64,000 bases of DNA from Sympetrum striolatum. Taxonomy: Eukaryota > Arthropoda > Insecta > Odonata > Libellulidae. Below are positions 1 through 13,082 of this stretch, piece by piece. Both the position numbers and the translations under genes were made by a program. Positions within the stretch are counted from its first letter, which is position 1. Each line of letters begins with the position of its first letter. The DNA lies in the NCBI GenBank assembly GCA_947579665.1, contig OX388349.1, positions 70,560,841-70,624,840 of the forward strand, written 5' to 3'. The notes beneath the pieces were generated by a model, which worked only from the letters and a program-made list of their open reading frames with translations, made no database searches and was not told the origin of the DNA.

Positions 1-568
1 ATTAACTTACGTTTTTTTCCGATAGCGGCCTCGAGCTGTTAGCGGACTGAGGAAGGAATTTTTGGATGTCCATCTGAATGAAATCCAAACTAAACTCTCC
101 TTCGAACTGTTGAGAATTTTTCGAAAGCACTACTCACGAGCCTATCTTTGAATTTACACCCTTGAAACAGTCACAAGCAAAAGATCTAACTGAGCGTTTT
201 ATCATTCTGTTTGTTTCTCAAACGTAATCTTAATCTCTGTTTTCAGGGTGCAAGTTTAGAATTACTTCTCGAATGTTCCCTTGTATTTTTTCGAGGAGTA
301 AACAAATCAGCACTTTCGAATTTTTCTCATGGGAATCTTATCTTATGGCGTGAGTTATCTAAGTAAAGGATAGGCTTAAGAAGTGCACTCGTTGAACATA
401 GTGTGCGAAACACTCGTATCATTGCGCCCCATTGATATCGATGTCTACTCTGCTACCGAAATTATCACCTTAACTGAAATCGGAGCCATATTTGCGGGTA
501 CGCGAAGCTTTCGCTGAATTTATCAAGCAAACACATGACAAGCAGTGTATCTGTAAGATTTGCGTGAT
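1..568. other. Unannotated stretch
   Basis: I see no open reading frame, RNA gene or repeat that I can support here. The composition is ordinary AT-rich with scattered stop codons in all frames. The first ten bases, read on the minus strand, resemble a GTAAGT splice donor, but without more sequence this means little. Confidence 0.5.
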
Positions 569-690
569 AACCCCCCCTCAGCGAGGGGGGGTTTTATACT
601 CTTCAGCAGAAATAAAAGTACAAAGCTAGTCATAGGACTTGACTCTTGGGGGGGGTTTGAACCCCTAAAACCCCCCCCTCGCTGCGCCAC
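569..690. repeat. G/C-run inverted repeats
   Basis: Positions 569-593 form a perfect hairpin: AACCCCCCCTC, loop AGC, then GAGGGGGGGTT (11-bp stem). About 75 bases further on (about 667-683) a second run reads TAAAACCCCCCCCTCGC, which is the inverse of GCGAGGGGGGGTTTTA at 582-597 except for one extra C. The block between them also contains GGGGGGGGTTTGAACCCC. The arrangement looks like the end of a short foldback or SINE-like element ending near GCGCCACTG, but no family can be named. Confidence 0.55.
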
Positions 691-739
691 TGATGCTATT
701 TAATTCACACCGGGGCATTGGAAACGTAATTTCCGATCA

Positions 740-745
740 AAATAT

Positions 746-821
<76 letters not shown>

Positions 822-830
822 ATATCTATA
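740..830. repeat. (TA)n microsatellite, Helitron target
   Basis: An almost pure TA repeat leads directly into the first Helitron unit. The base before the element is A (830). The sequence after the last unit (16086 on) is again TATATATATATATGTATA, so the array sits inside a TA tract. This fits the known A|T target preference of Helitrons. Confidence 0.7.
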
Positions 831-952
831 TCTATATATATAATAAATCTGTAGAGGTGGTCGTGTCTGTACATTGATCCGATTTCAAAAAAAGTTGTAT
901 TGCTGGATACTAGGGTTGTTCCTGAGTTCGAAACACGTTTTAGAAATTTTCA

Positions 953-999
<47 letters not shown>

Positions 1000-3984
1000 T
1001 ACAGCATCACTCAATAACTATCCAACCGATTTTTGTGAAATTTGGTATGATGGTCATTTGTCATCCGGGGAGTGACATAGGCTACCTTTTATCCACCTAG
1101 CTGTCCCCAGTTCGTCCCCAGTTGGGGTCAAAAATCTATTTCACGCTATAACTCTAAAGTTAATTATTTATAAAATTTCAAAATTTGTACAATATTAAAA
1201 GTCTCCCTAGCGCAAATAATATGCTAATTTTTGTTGACCCAACTGTACTCGGTTCGACTCCAGAGGGTCGAATACTTTCCATAAGAAATACATGGGAAGA
1301 CATTTTTATCATTTGCACGAAACTTTTCTTTAACAAAATTAAATTAGAAATAAAGGTCCTTTGAAACTAAAACTAACACCAAAACAAAGGAAACAGAATA
1401 AAGTTTCTTATTTTGGTCGTAGAATATTGCTTTCACTTCGAAGTTGTGAGAATTAGTAAACTAAATACGAAAATTTTATGAGAATCTGACATTGTAAACA
1501 ACGCGTCGTCAAGGCCAATCTCGATATCTTTAAATTCAAATTCGTTAGCACTAGCGCATCATCGACAACCAAGCTTTGTTTATAGCAACACCAGTGTTTG
1601 TTGATTCTTTAGATTCTTTACGTGAAATTGATGTTTATCGTCGTATTAAATGAATCAAAACGAAAAGGTGCGAAATGACCTCAGCTGTCGAGGCACCTTC
1701 ATAATTACTACTACTACTTAAATTAATCTTCTTTCCTCATATAAAGTAATTATATCTTCTTAGCTTGGTAAGTTGATAACTTTCACATTCTTATTTTCCG
1801 CTCTAAATAATAATCGTTTTATTTAGCGTCCCGCTGTGAATTTAATCTTTAACGCTGAAGAATAAATCAATCAAGATATTTGAAATATCCCTGAATTCAG
1901 TGATTGCTTCCATTGAAGTGTCAATAATTGGGCTTAATAAGCAGCAAGGAATGACAAGCCTTTTATAGCTGACTTGAAAGGTAAACGAATTTTGTACTTT
2001 TAGATATAGAATGGGAAATTAAACCAAGAAATGTTTTATTGGATCATCTATTGGTGTGTTTAAGTATAGTTACTGTCCACCTACTCGATATCTTTAAGTT
2101 TGAATTCAAATTCGTTAGCATACGCGCGACTGCAACAATCAAGCTTTGTTTATAGCAACGCCAATATGTATTGATTCTTTACGTGAAATTAATGTTTATC
2201 GTCGTATTAAATGAATCTTCTTTTCTCATATAAAGTAACTATATCTTCTTAGCTTGGTAAGTTGATAACTTTCTCATTCTTAATTTCCGATCTAAATACT
2301 AATTGTTTCATTTAGCATCCCGCCGTGCATTTAATGAATCAAACAAGATCGTTGAAATACCCTTGAATTCAGTGATTGCTTTCTTTGAAGTGTAAAGAAT
2401 TGGAATTAAAGCTGCAAGGAATCACAATCCTTTTATGCCGGACTGGGAAGGTAAACGGATTTTATGTTTTTAGATATAGAATTGGAAATGAAACCAAGAA
2501 ATGTTTTAGTGGATCATCTATTGGTGTGTTTAAGTATAGGTACTATCCACCTATATCTTTTCTTGATAGTGATAATCATACATATTGGTATTTTGTTATA
2601 TCTTAAATAATATGTTTAAATGTTCGTGTTAAGCGATTGCCGATACGTTATTAAGTTTTTTAGACTATAAAATATGGAACACCTCTCTCAGATTATGGGT
2701 GGCTGTCCTTTATTTCTATGCTTCGGTTCTATGCTGGCTGCTCAAATATTATCATTATAAATACGCCTCAATATGTATGTTGTATGTTGCAGGGTTTACT
2801 TATTCCAAAAAATCAAATTAGTATTCATTTTACGGACTCTAGACAAGTATCGAAGGAGATAAAATATACATGTATTATTTTCATTGCTGTAACTAATAGA
2901 TTCTATGTCTAGGCAAGGACAAATTGGATAAACTGAATACGAATTTAGTCGAATAAGCATCATTTCGAAGTATGACCTCTAACAAGATATTTAACTTTCG
3001 AAGTCTTTTTCGTTAATTTACTTCTCATTTTCAGTTACATATACTATAGAAATTCCCTCTAGAATGAAGTATTGCTGGTATATGGTTTTCCTTCAGTCCA
3101 ATATTAAACTCGGGAACTTTTTTCAGATATGTTACTCTATACATGAAAATATCATCTTTGAATAAGGAAAGGGTTAAGGTGACTTTTCACATAAGGGCGT
3201 GCACCAAGGAAAAACGGTCTTGAAAATTCCACCTCCTCCTCATTCCACGTTTATAAAAATATCGGAAGACAATATTTTTTGTCAACGGTATCTGAAAACA
3301 TTGAAATTAAATTAAATCCTATTCAAGAGAAGAGGTAAGAGTTCACTCTGATTTTGCAACATAAAGGTCAAATTATTATTGCGATATAAATAAACAGATG
3401 CGCCGCTTACATTATCAATAGGATAAAAATTTTCTACACAATTCATACAGTTAATTAAACAGCAGAGGGTTATTTATTAAGTGTTAAGTTTTTAAATTAA
3501 GAAAACGGCCGACGCCATCTTAAGGATATTAGGTGTTAATTCATAAAAGGACGAGTTCTAATTAGATTAACTGCTATACATCGTAATTCGTTTGCGGCGT
3601 TTATTTGTTAATTCGTTTATTATATAGTTTCGATGATTTCACTGACTCGCTGTCTAACGGACATATTGGACGTGCTTAAGCAACTGGTTCATTCGTTTTC
3701 GTTTGTGGTTCACAAGATTTGTGTGGCTATTTTTGTGATTTCGTCTCCATTCATTTGGTACTCAGTTGTTTACTCTATTTGTTGTAGCGACTGGTGCATT
3801 AGTTTATTCTGTGATTTACATTTGTGTAGCTGTTTTTATGATTTTGTAAGACACATAGGATGAAGAGAAGTATTGTTTTTTCATAAATTTAAGAGTTCTC
3901 ATATCTAAATTTTTTCATATGTAAATTTAATTACTTTCGATTTACATTCATTTTTCCGTTGAGAATCAACGGGCACTCCGCTAG
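831..3984 (+). mobile_element. Helitron unit 1 (3154 bp)
   Basis: Starts with TC at 831 after an A, the canonical Helitron 5' end. The CTGT repeat spans 953-999. The two halves of the internal duplication begin near 1521 and 2087 (both TCGATATCTTTAA), about 566 bp apart. The first half alone carries a short hairpin, AAGGTGC...GCACCTT, near 1664-1700. The 3' hairpin is 3956-3972 and CTAG is 3981-3984. Compared with units 2 and 3 it lacks 13 bp near 3210, between two AAGGAAAA copies, which shifts the small reading frame seen in the other units. Confidence 0.8.
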
Positions 3985-4100
3985 TATATAATAAATCTGT
4001 AAAGGTGGTCGTGTCTGTACATTGATCCGATTTCAAAAAAAGTTGTATTGCTGGATACTAGGGTTGTTCCTGAGTTCGAAACACGTTTTAAAAATTTTCA

Positions 4101-4135
<35 letters not shown>

Positions 4136-7100
4136 TACAGCATCACTCAAAAACTATCGAACCGATTTTGATGAAATTTGGTATGATGGTCATTTGTCAT
4201 CCGGGGAGTGACATAGGCTACCTTTTATCCACCTAGCTGTCTCCAGTTCGTCCCCAGTCGGGGTCAAAAATCTATTTCACGCTATAACTCTAAAGTTAAT
4301 TATTTATAAAATTTCAAAATTTGTACAATATTAAAAGTCTCCCTAGCGCAAATGATAGGCTAATTTTTGTTGACCCAACTGTAGTCGGTTCGACTCCAGA
4401 GGGTCGAATAGTTACCATAAGAAATACATGGGAAGACATTTTTATCATTTGCACGAAACTTTTCTTTAACAAAATTAAATTAGAAATAATGGTCCTTTGA
4501 AACTAAAATTAACACCAAAACAAAGGAAATAAAATGAAGTTTCTTATTTTGGTCGTAGAATATTGCTTTCACTTCGAAGTTGTGAGGATTAGGAAGTTAA
4601 ATACGAAAATTTTATGAGAATCTGATATTCTAAACAACCCGTCGTCAAGGCCAATCTCGATATCTTTAAATTCAAATTCGTTAGCATTAGCGCATCATCA
4701 ACAACCAAGCTTTGTTTATAGCAACACCAGTGTTTGTTGATTCTTTACGTGAAATGAATGTTTATCATCGTATTAAATGAATCAAAAGGAAAAGGTGCGA
4801 AATGACCTCAGCTGTCGAGGCACCTTCATAATTACTACTACTACTTAAATTAATCTTCTTTCTTCATATAAAGTAATTATATCTTCTTAGCTCGGTAAGT
4901 TGATAACTTTCTCATTCTTATTTTCCGCTCTAAATAATAATCGTTTTATTTAGCGTCCCGCTGTGAATTTAACGCTGAAGAATAAATCAATCAAGATATT
5001 TGAAATATCCCTGAATTCAGTGATTGCTTCCATTAAAATGTCAATAATTGGGCTTAATAAGCAGCAAGGAATGACAAGCCTTTGATAGCTGACTTGAAAG
5101 GTAAACGAATTTTGTACTTTTAGATATAGAATGGGAAATTAAACCAAGAAATGTTTTATTGGATTATCTATTGGTGTGTTTAAGTATACTTACTGTCCAC
5201 CTACATCCACCTACTCGATATCTTCAAATTTGAATTCAAATTCGTTAGCATACGCGCGACTGCAACAATCAAGCTTTGTTTTTAGCAACGCCAATATGTA
5301 TTGATTCTTTACGTGAAATTAATGTTTATCGTCGTATTAAATGAATCTTCTTTTCTCATATAAAGTAATTATATCTTCATAGCTTGGTAAGTTGATAACT
5401 TTCTCATTCTTATTTTCCGATCTAAATACTAATCGTTTCATTTAGCATCCCGCCGTGCATTTAATGAATCAAACAAGATCGTTGAAATACCCCTGAATTC
5501 AGTGATTGCTTTCTTTGAAGTGTAAAGAATTGGAATTAAAGCTGCAACGAATCACAATCCTTTTATGCCGGACTGGGAAGGTAAACGGATTTTATGTTTT
5601 TAGATATAGAATTGGAAATGAAACCAAGAAATGTTTTAGTGGATCATCTATTGGTGTGTTTAAGTATAGGTACTATCCACCTATATCTTTTCTTGATAGT
5701 GCTAATCATACATATTGGTATTTTGTTATATCTTAAATAATATGTTTAAATGTTCGTGTTAAACGATTGCCGATACGTTATTAAGATTTTTAGACTATAA
5801 AATATGGAACACCTCTCTCAGATTATGGGCGGCTGTCCTTTATTTTTATGCTTCGGTTCTATGCTGGCTGCTCAAATATTATCATTATAAATACCCCTAA
5901 ATATGTATGCTGTATGTTGCAGGATTTAATTATTCCAAAAAATCAAAGTAGTATTCATTTTACGGACTCTAGACAAGTATAGAAAGAGATAAAATATACA
6001 TGTATTATTTTCACTGCTGTAACTAATAGATTGTATGTCTAGGCAAGGACAAATTGGATAAACTGAATAAGAATTTAGTCGAATAAGCATCATTTCGAAG
6101 TATGACCTCTAACAAGATATTTCACTTTCGAAGTCTTTTTCGTTAATTTACTTCTCATTTTCAGTTGCATATACTATAGAAATTCCCTCTAGAATGAAGT
6201 ATTGCTGGTATATGGTATTCCTTCAGTCCAATATTAAACTCGGTAACTTTTTTCGGATATATTTTATATTTACATGAAAATATCATCTTTGAATAAGGAA
6301 AGGGTTAAGGTGACTTTTCACATAAGGGCGTGCACCAAGGAAAATTCCCAAGGAAAAACGGTCTTGAAAATTCCACCTCCTCCTCATTCCACGTTTATAA
6401 AAATATCGGAAGACAATATTTTTCGTCAACGGTATCTGAAAACATTGAAATTAAATTAAATCCTATTCAAGAGAAGAGGTAAGAGTTCACTCTGATTTTG
6501 CAACATAAAGGTTAAATTATTATTGCGATATACAGATGCGCCGCTTACATTATCAATAGGATAAAAATTTTCTACACAATTCATAAAGTTAATTAAACAG
6601 CAGAGGGTCATTTATTAAGTGTTAAGTAATTAAATTAAGAAAACGGCCGACGCCATGTTAAGGATATTAGGTGTTAATTCATAAAAGGACGAGTTCTAAT
6701 TAGATTAACTGCTATACATCGTAATTCGTTTGCGGCGTTTATTTGTTAATTCGTTTATTATATAGTTTCGATGATTTCACTGACTCGCTGTCTAACGAAC
6801 ATATTGGACGTGCTAAGCGACTGGTTCATTCGTTTTCGTTTGTGGTTCACAAGATTTGTGTGGCTATTTTTGTGATTTCGTCTCCATTCATTTGGTACTC
6901 AGTGAATTCCTCTATTTGTTGTAGCGACTGGTGCATTAGTTTATTCTGTGATTTACATTTGTGTAGCTGTTTTTGTGATTTCTTCTCCGTTCATTTGGTC
7001 CTCAGTTGTTTCCTCTATTTGTTGTTGCGACTGGTGCATTATTAGTTTACTCTGTGATTCACATTTGTGTAGCTGTTTGTTGATTTCGTAAGTCACATAG

Positions 7101-7226
7101 GATGAAGAGAAGTATTGTTTTTTCATAAATTTAAGAGTTCTCATATCTAAATTGTTTCATATGTAAATTTCATTACTTTCGATTTACATTCATTTTTCCG
7201 TTGAGAATCAACGGGCACTCCGCTAG
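3985..7226 (+). mobile_element. Helitron unit 2 (3242 bp)
   Basis: Begins TATATAATAAATCTGT directly after the CTAG of unit 1, lacking the TC of units 1 and 3. The CTGT repeat is short (4101-4135). Near the 3' end (about 6890-7090) it carries an extra tandem copy of a roughly 100-bp block containing CTCTATTTGTTG and CTGTGATT, which accounts for its greater length. The 3' hairpin is 7198-7214 and CTAG is 7223-7226. Its last 200 bases match unit 4 base for base as far as I can read. Confidence 0.8.
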
Positions 7227-7348
7227 TCTATATATATAATAAATCTGTAGAGGGGGTCGTGTCTGTACATTGATCCGATTTCAAAAATAGTTGTATTGCT
7301 GGATACTAGGGTTGTTCCCGAGTCCGAAACACGTTTTAGAAATTTTCA

Positions 7349-7395
<47 letters not shown>

Positions 7396-10393
7396 TACAG
7401 CATCACTCAAAAACTATCCAACCGATTTTGATGAAATTTGGTATGATGGTCATTTGTCATCCGGGGAGTGACATAGGCTACCTTTTATCCACCTAGCTGT
7501 CTCCAGTTCGTCCCCAGTTGGGGTCAAAAATCTATTTCACGCTATAACTCTAAAGTTAATTATTTATAAAATTTCAAAATTTGTACAATATTAAAAGTCT
7601 CCCTAGCGCAAATGATAGGCTAATTTTTGTTGACCCAACTGTACTCGGTTCGACTCCAGAGGGTCGAACAGTTTCCATAAGAAATACATGTGAAGAAATT
7701 TTTATCATTTGCACGAAACTTTTCTTTAACAAAATTAAATTAGAAATAATGGTCCTTTGAAACTAAAACTAACACCAGAACAAAGGAAATAGAATGAAGT
7801 TTCTTATTTCGGTCGTAGAATATTGCTTTCACTTCGAAGTTTTGAGAATTAGGAAGTTAAATACGAAAATTTTATGAGAATCTGATATTCTAAACAACCC
7901 GTCGTCAAGGCCAATCTCGATATCTTTAAATTCAAATTCGTTAGCATTAGCGCATCATCAACAACCAAGCTTTGTTTATAGCAACACCAGTGTTTGTTGA
8001 TTCTTTACGTGAAATGAATGTTTATCGTCGTATTAAATGAATCAAAAGGAAAAGGTGCGAAATGACCTCAGCTGTCGAGGCACCTTCATAATTACTACTA
8101 CTACTTAAATTAATCTTCTTTCCTCATATAAAGTAATTATATATTCTTAGCTTGGTAAGTTGATAACTTTCTCATTCTTATTTTCCGCTCTAAATAATAA
8201 TCGTTTTATTTAGCGTTCCGCTGTGAATTTAATCTTTAACGCTGAAGAAAAAATCAATCAAGATATTTGAAGTATCCCTGAATTCAGTGATTGCTTCCAT
8301 TGAAGTGTCAATAATTGGGCTTAATAAGCAGCAAGGAATGACAAGCCTTTGATAGCTGACTTGAAAGGTAAACGAATTTTGTACTTTTAGATATAGAATG
8401 GGAAATTAAACCAAGAAATGATTTATTGGATCATCTATTGGTGTCTTTAAGTATAGTTACTGTCCACCTACATCCACCTACTCGATATCTTTAAATTAGA
8501 ATTTAAATTCGTTAGCATACGCGCGACTGCAACAATCAAGCTTTGTTTATAGTAACGCCAATATGTATTGATTATTTACGCGAAATTAATGTTTATCGTC
8601 GTATTAAATGAATCTTCTTTTCTCATATAAAGTAATTATATCTATTTAGCTTGGTAAGTTGATAACTTTCTCATTCTTAATTTCCGATCTAAATACTAAT
8701 TGTTTCATATAGCGTCCCGCCGTGCATTTAATGAATCAATCAAGATCGTTGAAATACCCCTGAATTCAGTGATTGCTTTCTTTGAAGTGTAAAGAATTGG
8801 AATTTAAGCAGCAAGGAATCTCAATCCTTTTATGCCGGACTGGAAAGGTAAACGAATTTTGTGTTTTTAGATATAGAATTGGAAATTAAACCAAGAAATG
8901 TTTTAGTGGATCATATATTGGTGTGTTTAAGTATAGGTACTATCCACCTATATCTTTTCTTCATAGTGATAATCATACATATTGGTATTTTGTTATATCT
9001 TAAATAATATGTTTAAATGTTCGTGTTAAGCGATTGCCGATACGTTATTAAGTATTTTAGATTATAAAATATGGAACTTCTCTCTCAGATTATGGGCGGC
9101 TGTCCTTTATTTTTATGCTTTGGTTCTATGCTGGCTGCTCAAATATTATCGTTAGAAATACGCCTCAATATGTATGTTGTATGTTGCAGGGTTTAATTAT
9201 TCCAAATAATCAAAATATTATTCATTTTACGGACTATAGACAAGTATCGAAGGAGATAAAATATACATGTATTCTATTCATTGCTGTAAAAGTAGATTGT
9301 ATGTCTCGGTAAGGAAATATTGAATAAACTGAATAAGAATTTAGTCGAATAAGCATCATTTCGAAGAATAATCTCTAACAACATATTTCACTTTCGAAAT
9401 ATGTTTCGTTAATTTACTTCTCATTTTCATTTACAAATACTATAGAAATTCCCTCTAGAATGAAGTATTGCTGGTATATTGTTTTCCTTCAGTCCAATAT
9501 TAAACTCGGGAACTTTTTTCAGATATATTACTCTATACATGAAAATATCATCTTTGAATAAGGAAAGGGTTAATGTGACTTTTCACATAAGGGCGTGCAC
9601 CCAGGAAAATTCCCAAGGAAAAACGGTCTTGAAAATTCCACCTCCTCCTCATTCCAAGTTTATAAAAATATCGGAAGACAATATTTTTCGTCAACGGTAT
9701 CTGAAAACATTGAAATTAAATTAAATCCTATTCAAGAGAAGAGGTAAGAGTTCACTCTGATTTTGCAACATAAAGGTCAAATTATTATTGCGATATAATT
9801 AAACAGATGCGCCGCTTGCATTATCAATAGGATAAAAATTTTCTACACAATTCATACAGTTAATTAAACAGCAGAGGGTCATTTATTAAGTGTTAAGTAA
9901 TTAAATTAAGAAAACGGCCGACGCCATCTTAAGGATATTAGGTGTTAATTCATAAAAGGACGAGTTCTAATTAGATTAACTGCTATACATCGTAATTCGT
10001 TTGCGGCGTTTATTTGTTAATTCGTTTATTATATAGTTTCGATGATTTCACTCGCTCGCTCTTCGTCAGACCTATTGGATGGGCTAAGTGGCTGGTTCAT
10101 TCGTTTTCGTTTGTGGTTCACAAGATTTGTGTGGCTATTTTTGTGATTTCGTCTCCATTCATTTGGTACTAAGTGGTTTCCTCTATTTGTTGTAGCGACT
10201 GGTGCATTAGTTTATTCTGTGATTTACATTTGTGTAGCTGTTTTTGTGATTTCGTAAGTCACTTTGGATGAAGAGAAGTATTGTTTTATCATAAATTTAA
10301 GAGTTCTCATATCTAAATTTTTTTCATGTGTAAATTTCATTACTTCCGATTTACATTCATTTTTCCGTTGAGAATCAACGGGCACTCCGCTAG
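7227..10393 (+). mobile_element. Helitron unit 3 (3167 bp)
   Basis: Begins TCTATATATATAATAAATC immediately after the CTAG of unit 2. This is the same 5' end as unit 1, so the junction is an exact end-to-start join. The CTGT repeat is 7349-7395, the 3' hairpin 10365-10381 and CTAG 10390-10393. A stretch near 10050-10095 (CTCGCTCGCTCTTCG) is diverged from the other units. Confidence 0.8.
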
Positions 10394-10509
10394 TATATAA
10401 TAAATCTGTAGAGGGGGTCGTGTCTGTACATTGATCCGATTTCAAAAAAAGTTGTACTGCTAGATACTGGGGTTGTTCCCGAGTCCGAAACAGGTTTTAG
10501 AAATTTTCA

Positions 10510-10556
<47 letters not shown>

Positions 10557-12911
10557 TACAGCATCACTCAAAAACTATCCAACCGATTTTGATGAAATTT
10601 GGTATGATGGTCATTTGTCATCCGGGGAGTGACATAGGCTACCTTTTATCCACCTAGCTGTCTCCAGTTCGTCCCCAGTCGGGGTCAAAAATCTATTTCA
10701 CGCTATAACTCTAAAGCTAAATATTTTCAAAATTTCAAAATTCGTATAATATTAAAAGTCTCCCTAGCGCAAATGATAGGCTAATTTTTGTTGACCCAAC
10801 TGTACTCGGTTTGACTCCAGAGGGTCGAATAGTTTCCATAAGAAATACATGGGAAGACATTTTTATCATTTGCACGAAACCTTTCTTTAACAAAATTAAA
10901 TTAGAAATAAAGGTCCTTTGAAACTAAAACTAACACCAAAACAAAGGAAATAGAATAAAGTTTTTTATTTTGGTCGTAGAATATTGCTTTCATTTCGAAG
11001 TTGTGAGAATTAGTAAGTTAAATACGAAAATTTTATGAGAATCTGATATTCTAAACAACCCGTCGTCAAGGCCAATCTCGATATCTTTAAATTCAAATTC
11101 GTTAGCATTAGCGCATCATCAACAACCAAGCTTTGTTTATAGCAACACCAGTGTTTGTTGATTCTTTACCTGAAATGAATTTTTATCGTCGGATTAAATG
11201 AATCAAAAGGAAAAGGTGCGAAATGACCTCAGCTGTCGAGGCACCTTCATAATTACTACTACTGCATAAATTAATCTTCTTCCCTCATATAAAGTAATTA
11301 TCTCTTCTTAGCTTGGTATGTTGATAACTTTTTCAATCTTATTTCCGCTCTAAATAATAATCGTTTTATTTAGCGTCCCGCTGTGACTTTAATCTATAAC
11401 GCTGAAGAATAAATCAATCAAGATATTTGAAATATCCCTGAATTCAGTGATTGCTTCCATTGAAGTATCAATAATTGGGCTAAATAAGCAGCAAGGAATG
11501 ACAAGCCTTTTATAGCTGACTTGAAAGGTAAACGAATTTTGTACTTTTAGATATAGAATGGGAAATTAAACCAAGGAATGTTTTATTGGATCATCTATTG
11601 GTGTGTTTAAGTATAGTTACTGTCCACCTACATCCACCTACTCGATATCTTTAAATTTGAATTCAAATTCGTTAGCATACGCGCGACTGCAACAATCAAG
11701 CTTTATTTATAGCAACGCCAATATATATTGATTCTTTACGTGACATTAATGTTTATCGTCGTGTTAAATGAATCTTCTTTTCTCATATAAAGTAATTATA
11801 TCTTCTTAGCTTGGTAAGTTGATAACTTTCTCATTCTTAATTTCCGATCTAAATACTAATTGTTTCATATAGCGTCCCGCCGTACATTTAATGAATCAAT
11901 CAAGATCGTTGAAATACCACTGAATTCAGTGATTGCTTTCTTTGAAGTGTAAAGAATTGGAATTTAAGCAGCAAGGAATCTCAATCCTTTTATGCCGGAC
12001 TGGGAAGGTAAATGGATTTTGTGTTTTTAGATATAGAATTGGAAATTAAACCAAGAAATGTTTTAGTGGATCATCTATTGGTGTGTTTAAGCATAGGTAC
12101 TATCCACCTATATCTTTTCTTGACGGTGATAGTCATACTCATTGGTATTTTGTTATATCTTAAATATTATATTTAAATGTTCGTGTTATACGATTGCCGA
12201 TACGCTATTAAGTTTGTTATACTATGAAATATGGAACAACTGTCTCAGATTATGGGCGACTGTCCTTTATTTTTATGCTTCGGTTCTATATTGCTTGCTC
12301 AAATACTATCAGAACGAATATGTTTCAATATGAATGTTTTATTTTGCACGGTTTGATTATTCCAAAAAAGTCAATGTAGTATTCAATTTACGGACTCCAG
12401 ACAAGTGTCAAAAGAGATAAATTACACAACAGCCGACGCTATCTTAAGGATAAATTAGGTGTTAATTCATGAAAGGGCGATTTCTAATTAGATTAACCAC
12501 TATAAATCGTAATTCGTTTGCGGCGTTTATGTGTTAATTCGTTTATTTGATAGTTGCGATGATTTCACTGACTCGCTATCAAACGGAAATCTTGGATGTG
12601 CTGAGCGACTGGTTCATTCGTTTTCGTTTGTGGTTTACAAGATTTGTGTGGCTATTTTTGTGATTCCGTCTACATTCATTTGGTACTCAGTTGTTTCCTC
12701 TATTTGTTGTTGCGACTGGTGCATTATTAGTTTACTCTGTGATTCACATTTGTGTAGCTGTTTGTTGATTTCGTAAGTCACATAGGATGAAGAGAAGTAT
12801 TGTTTTTTCATAAATTTAAGAGTTCTCATATCTAAATTGTTTCATATGTAAATTTCATTACTTTCGATTTACATTCATTTTTCCGTTGAGAATCAACGGG
12901 CACTCCGCTAG
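10394..12911 (+). mobile_element. Helitron unit 4, internally deleted (2518 bp)
   Basis: Same ends as the others (CTGT repeat 10510-10556, hairpin 12883-12899, CTAG 12908-12911). About 645 bp is missing at about 12420: the sequence jumps from the GAGATAAA block, which lies near 2858 in unit 1, to the GCCGACGC block, which lies near 3505 in unit 1. The bases before the deletion (12130-12420) are more diverged than the rest, while the 3' tail is identical to unit 2. Confidence 0.8.
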
Positions 12912-13027
12912 TATATAATAAATCTGTAGAGGTGGTCGTGTCTGTACATTGATCCGATTTCAAAAAAAGTTTTATTGCTGGATACTAGGGTTGTTCCTGA
13001 GTTCGAAACACGTTTTAGAAATTTTCA

Positions 13028-13082
<55 letters not shown>

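Noticed and set aside
900..1100. Repeated 62-69-codon frames in the Helitron units, with a CLSVCLSVCLSV stretch
   Set aside because: They merely translate the (CTGT)n microsatellite and its flanks. The cysteine pattern is an artefact.
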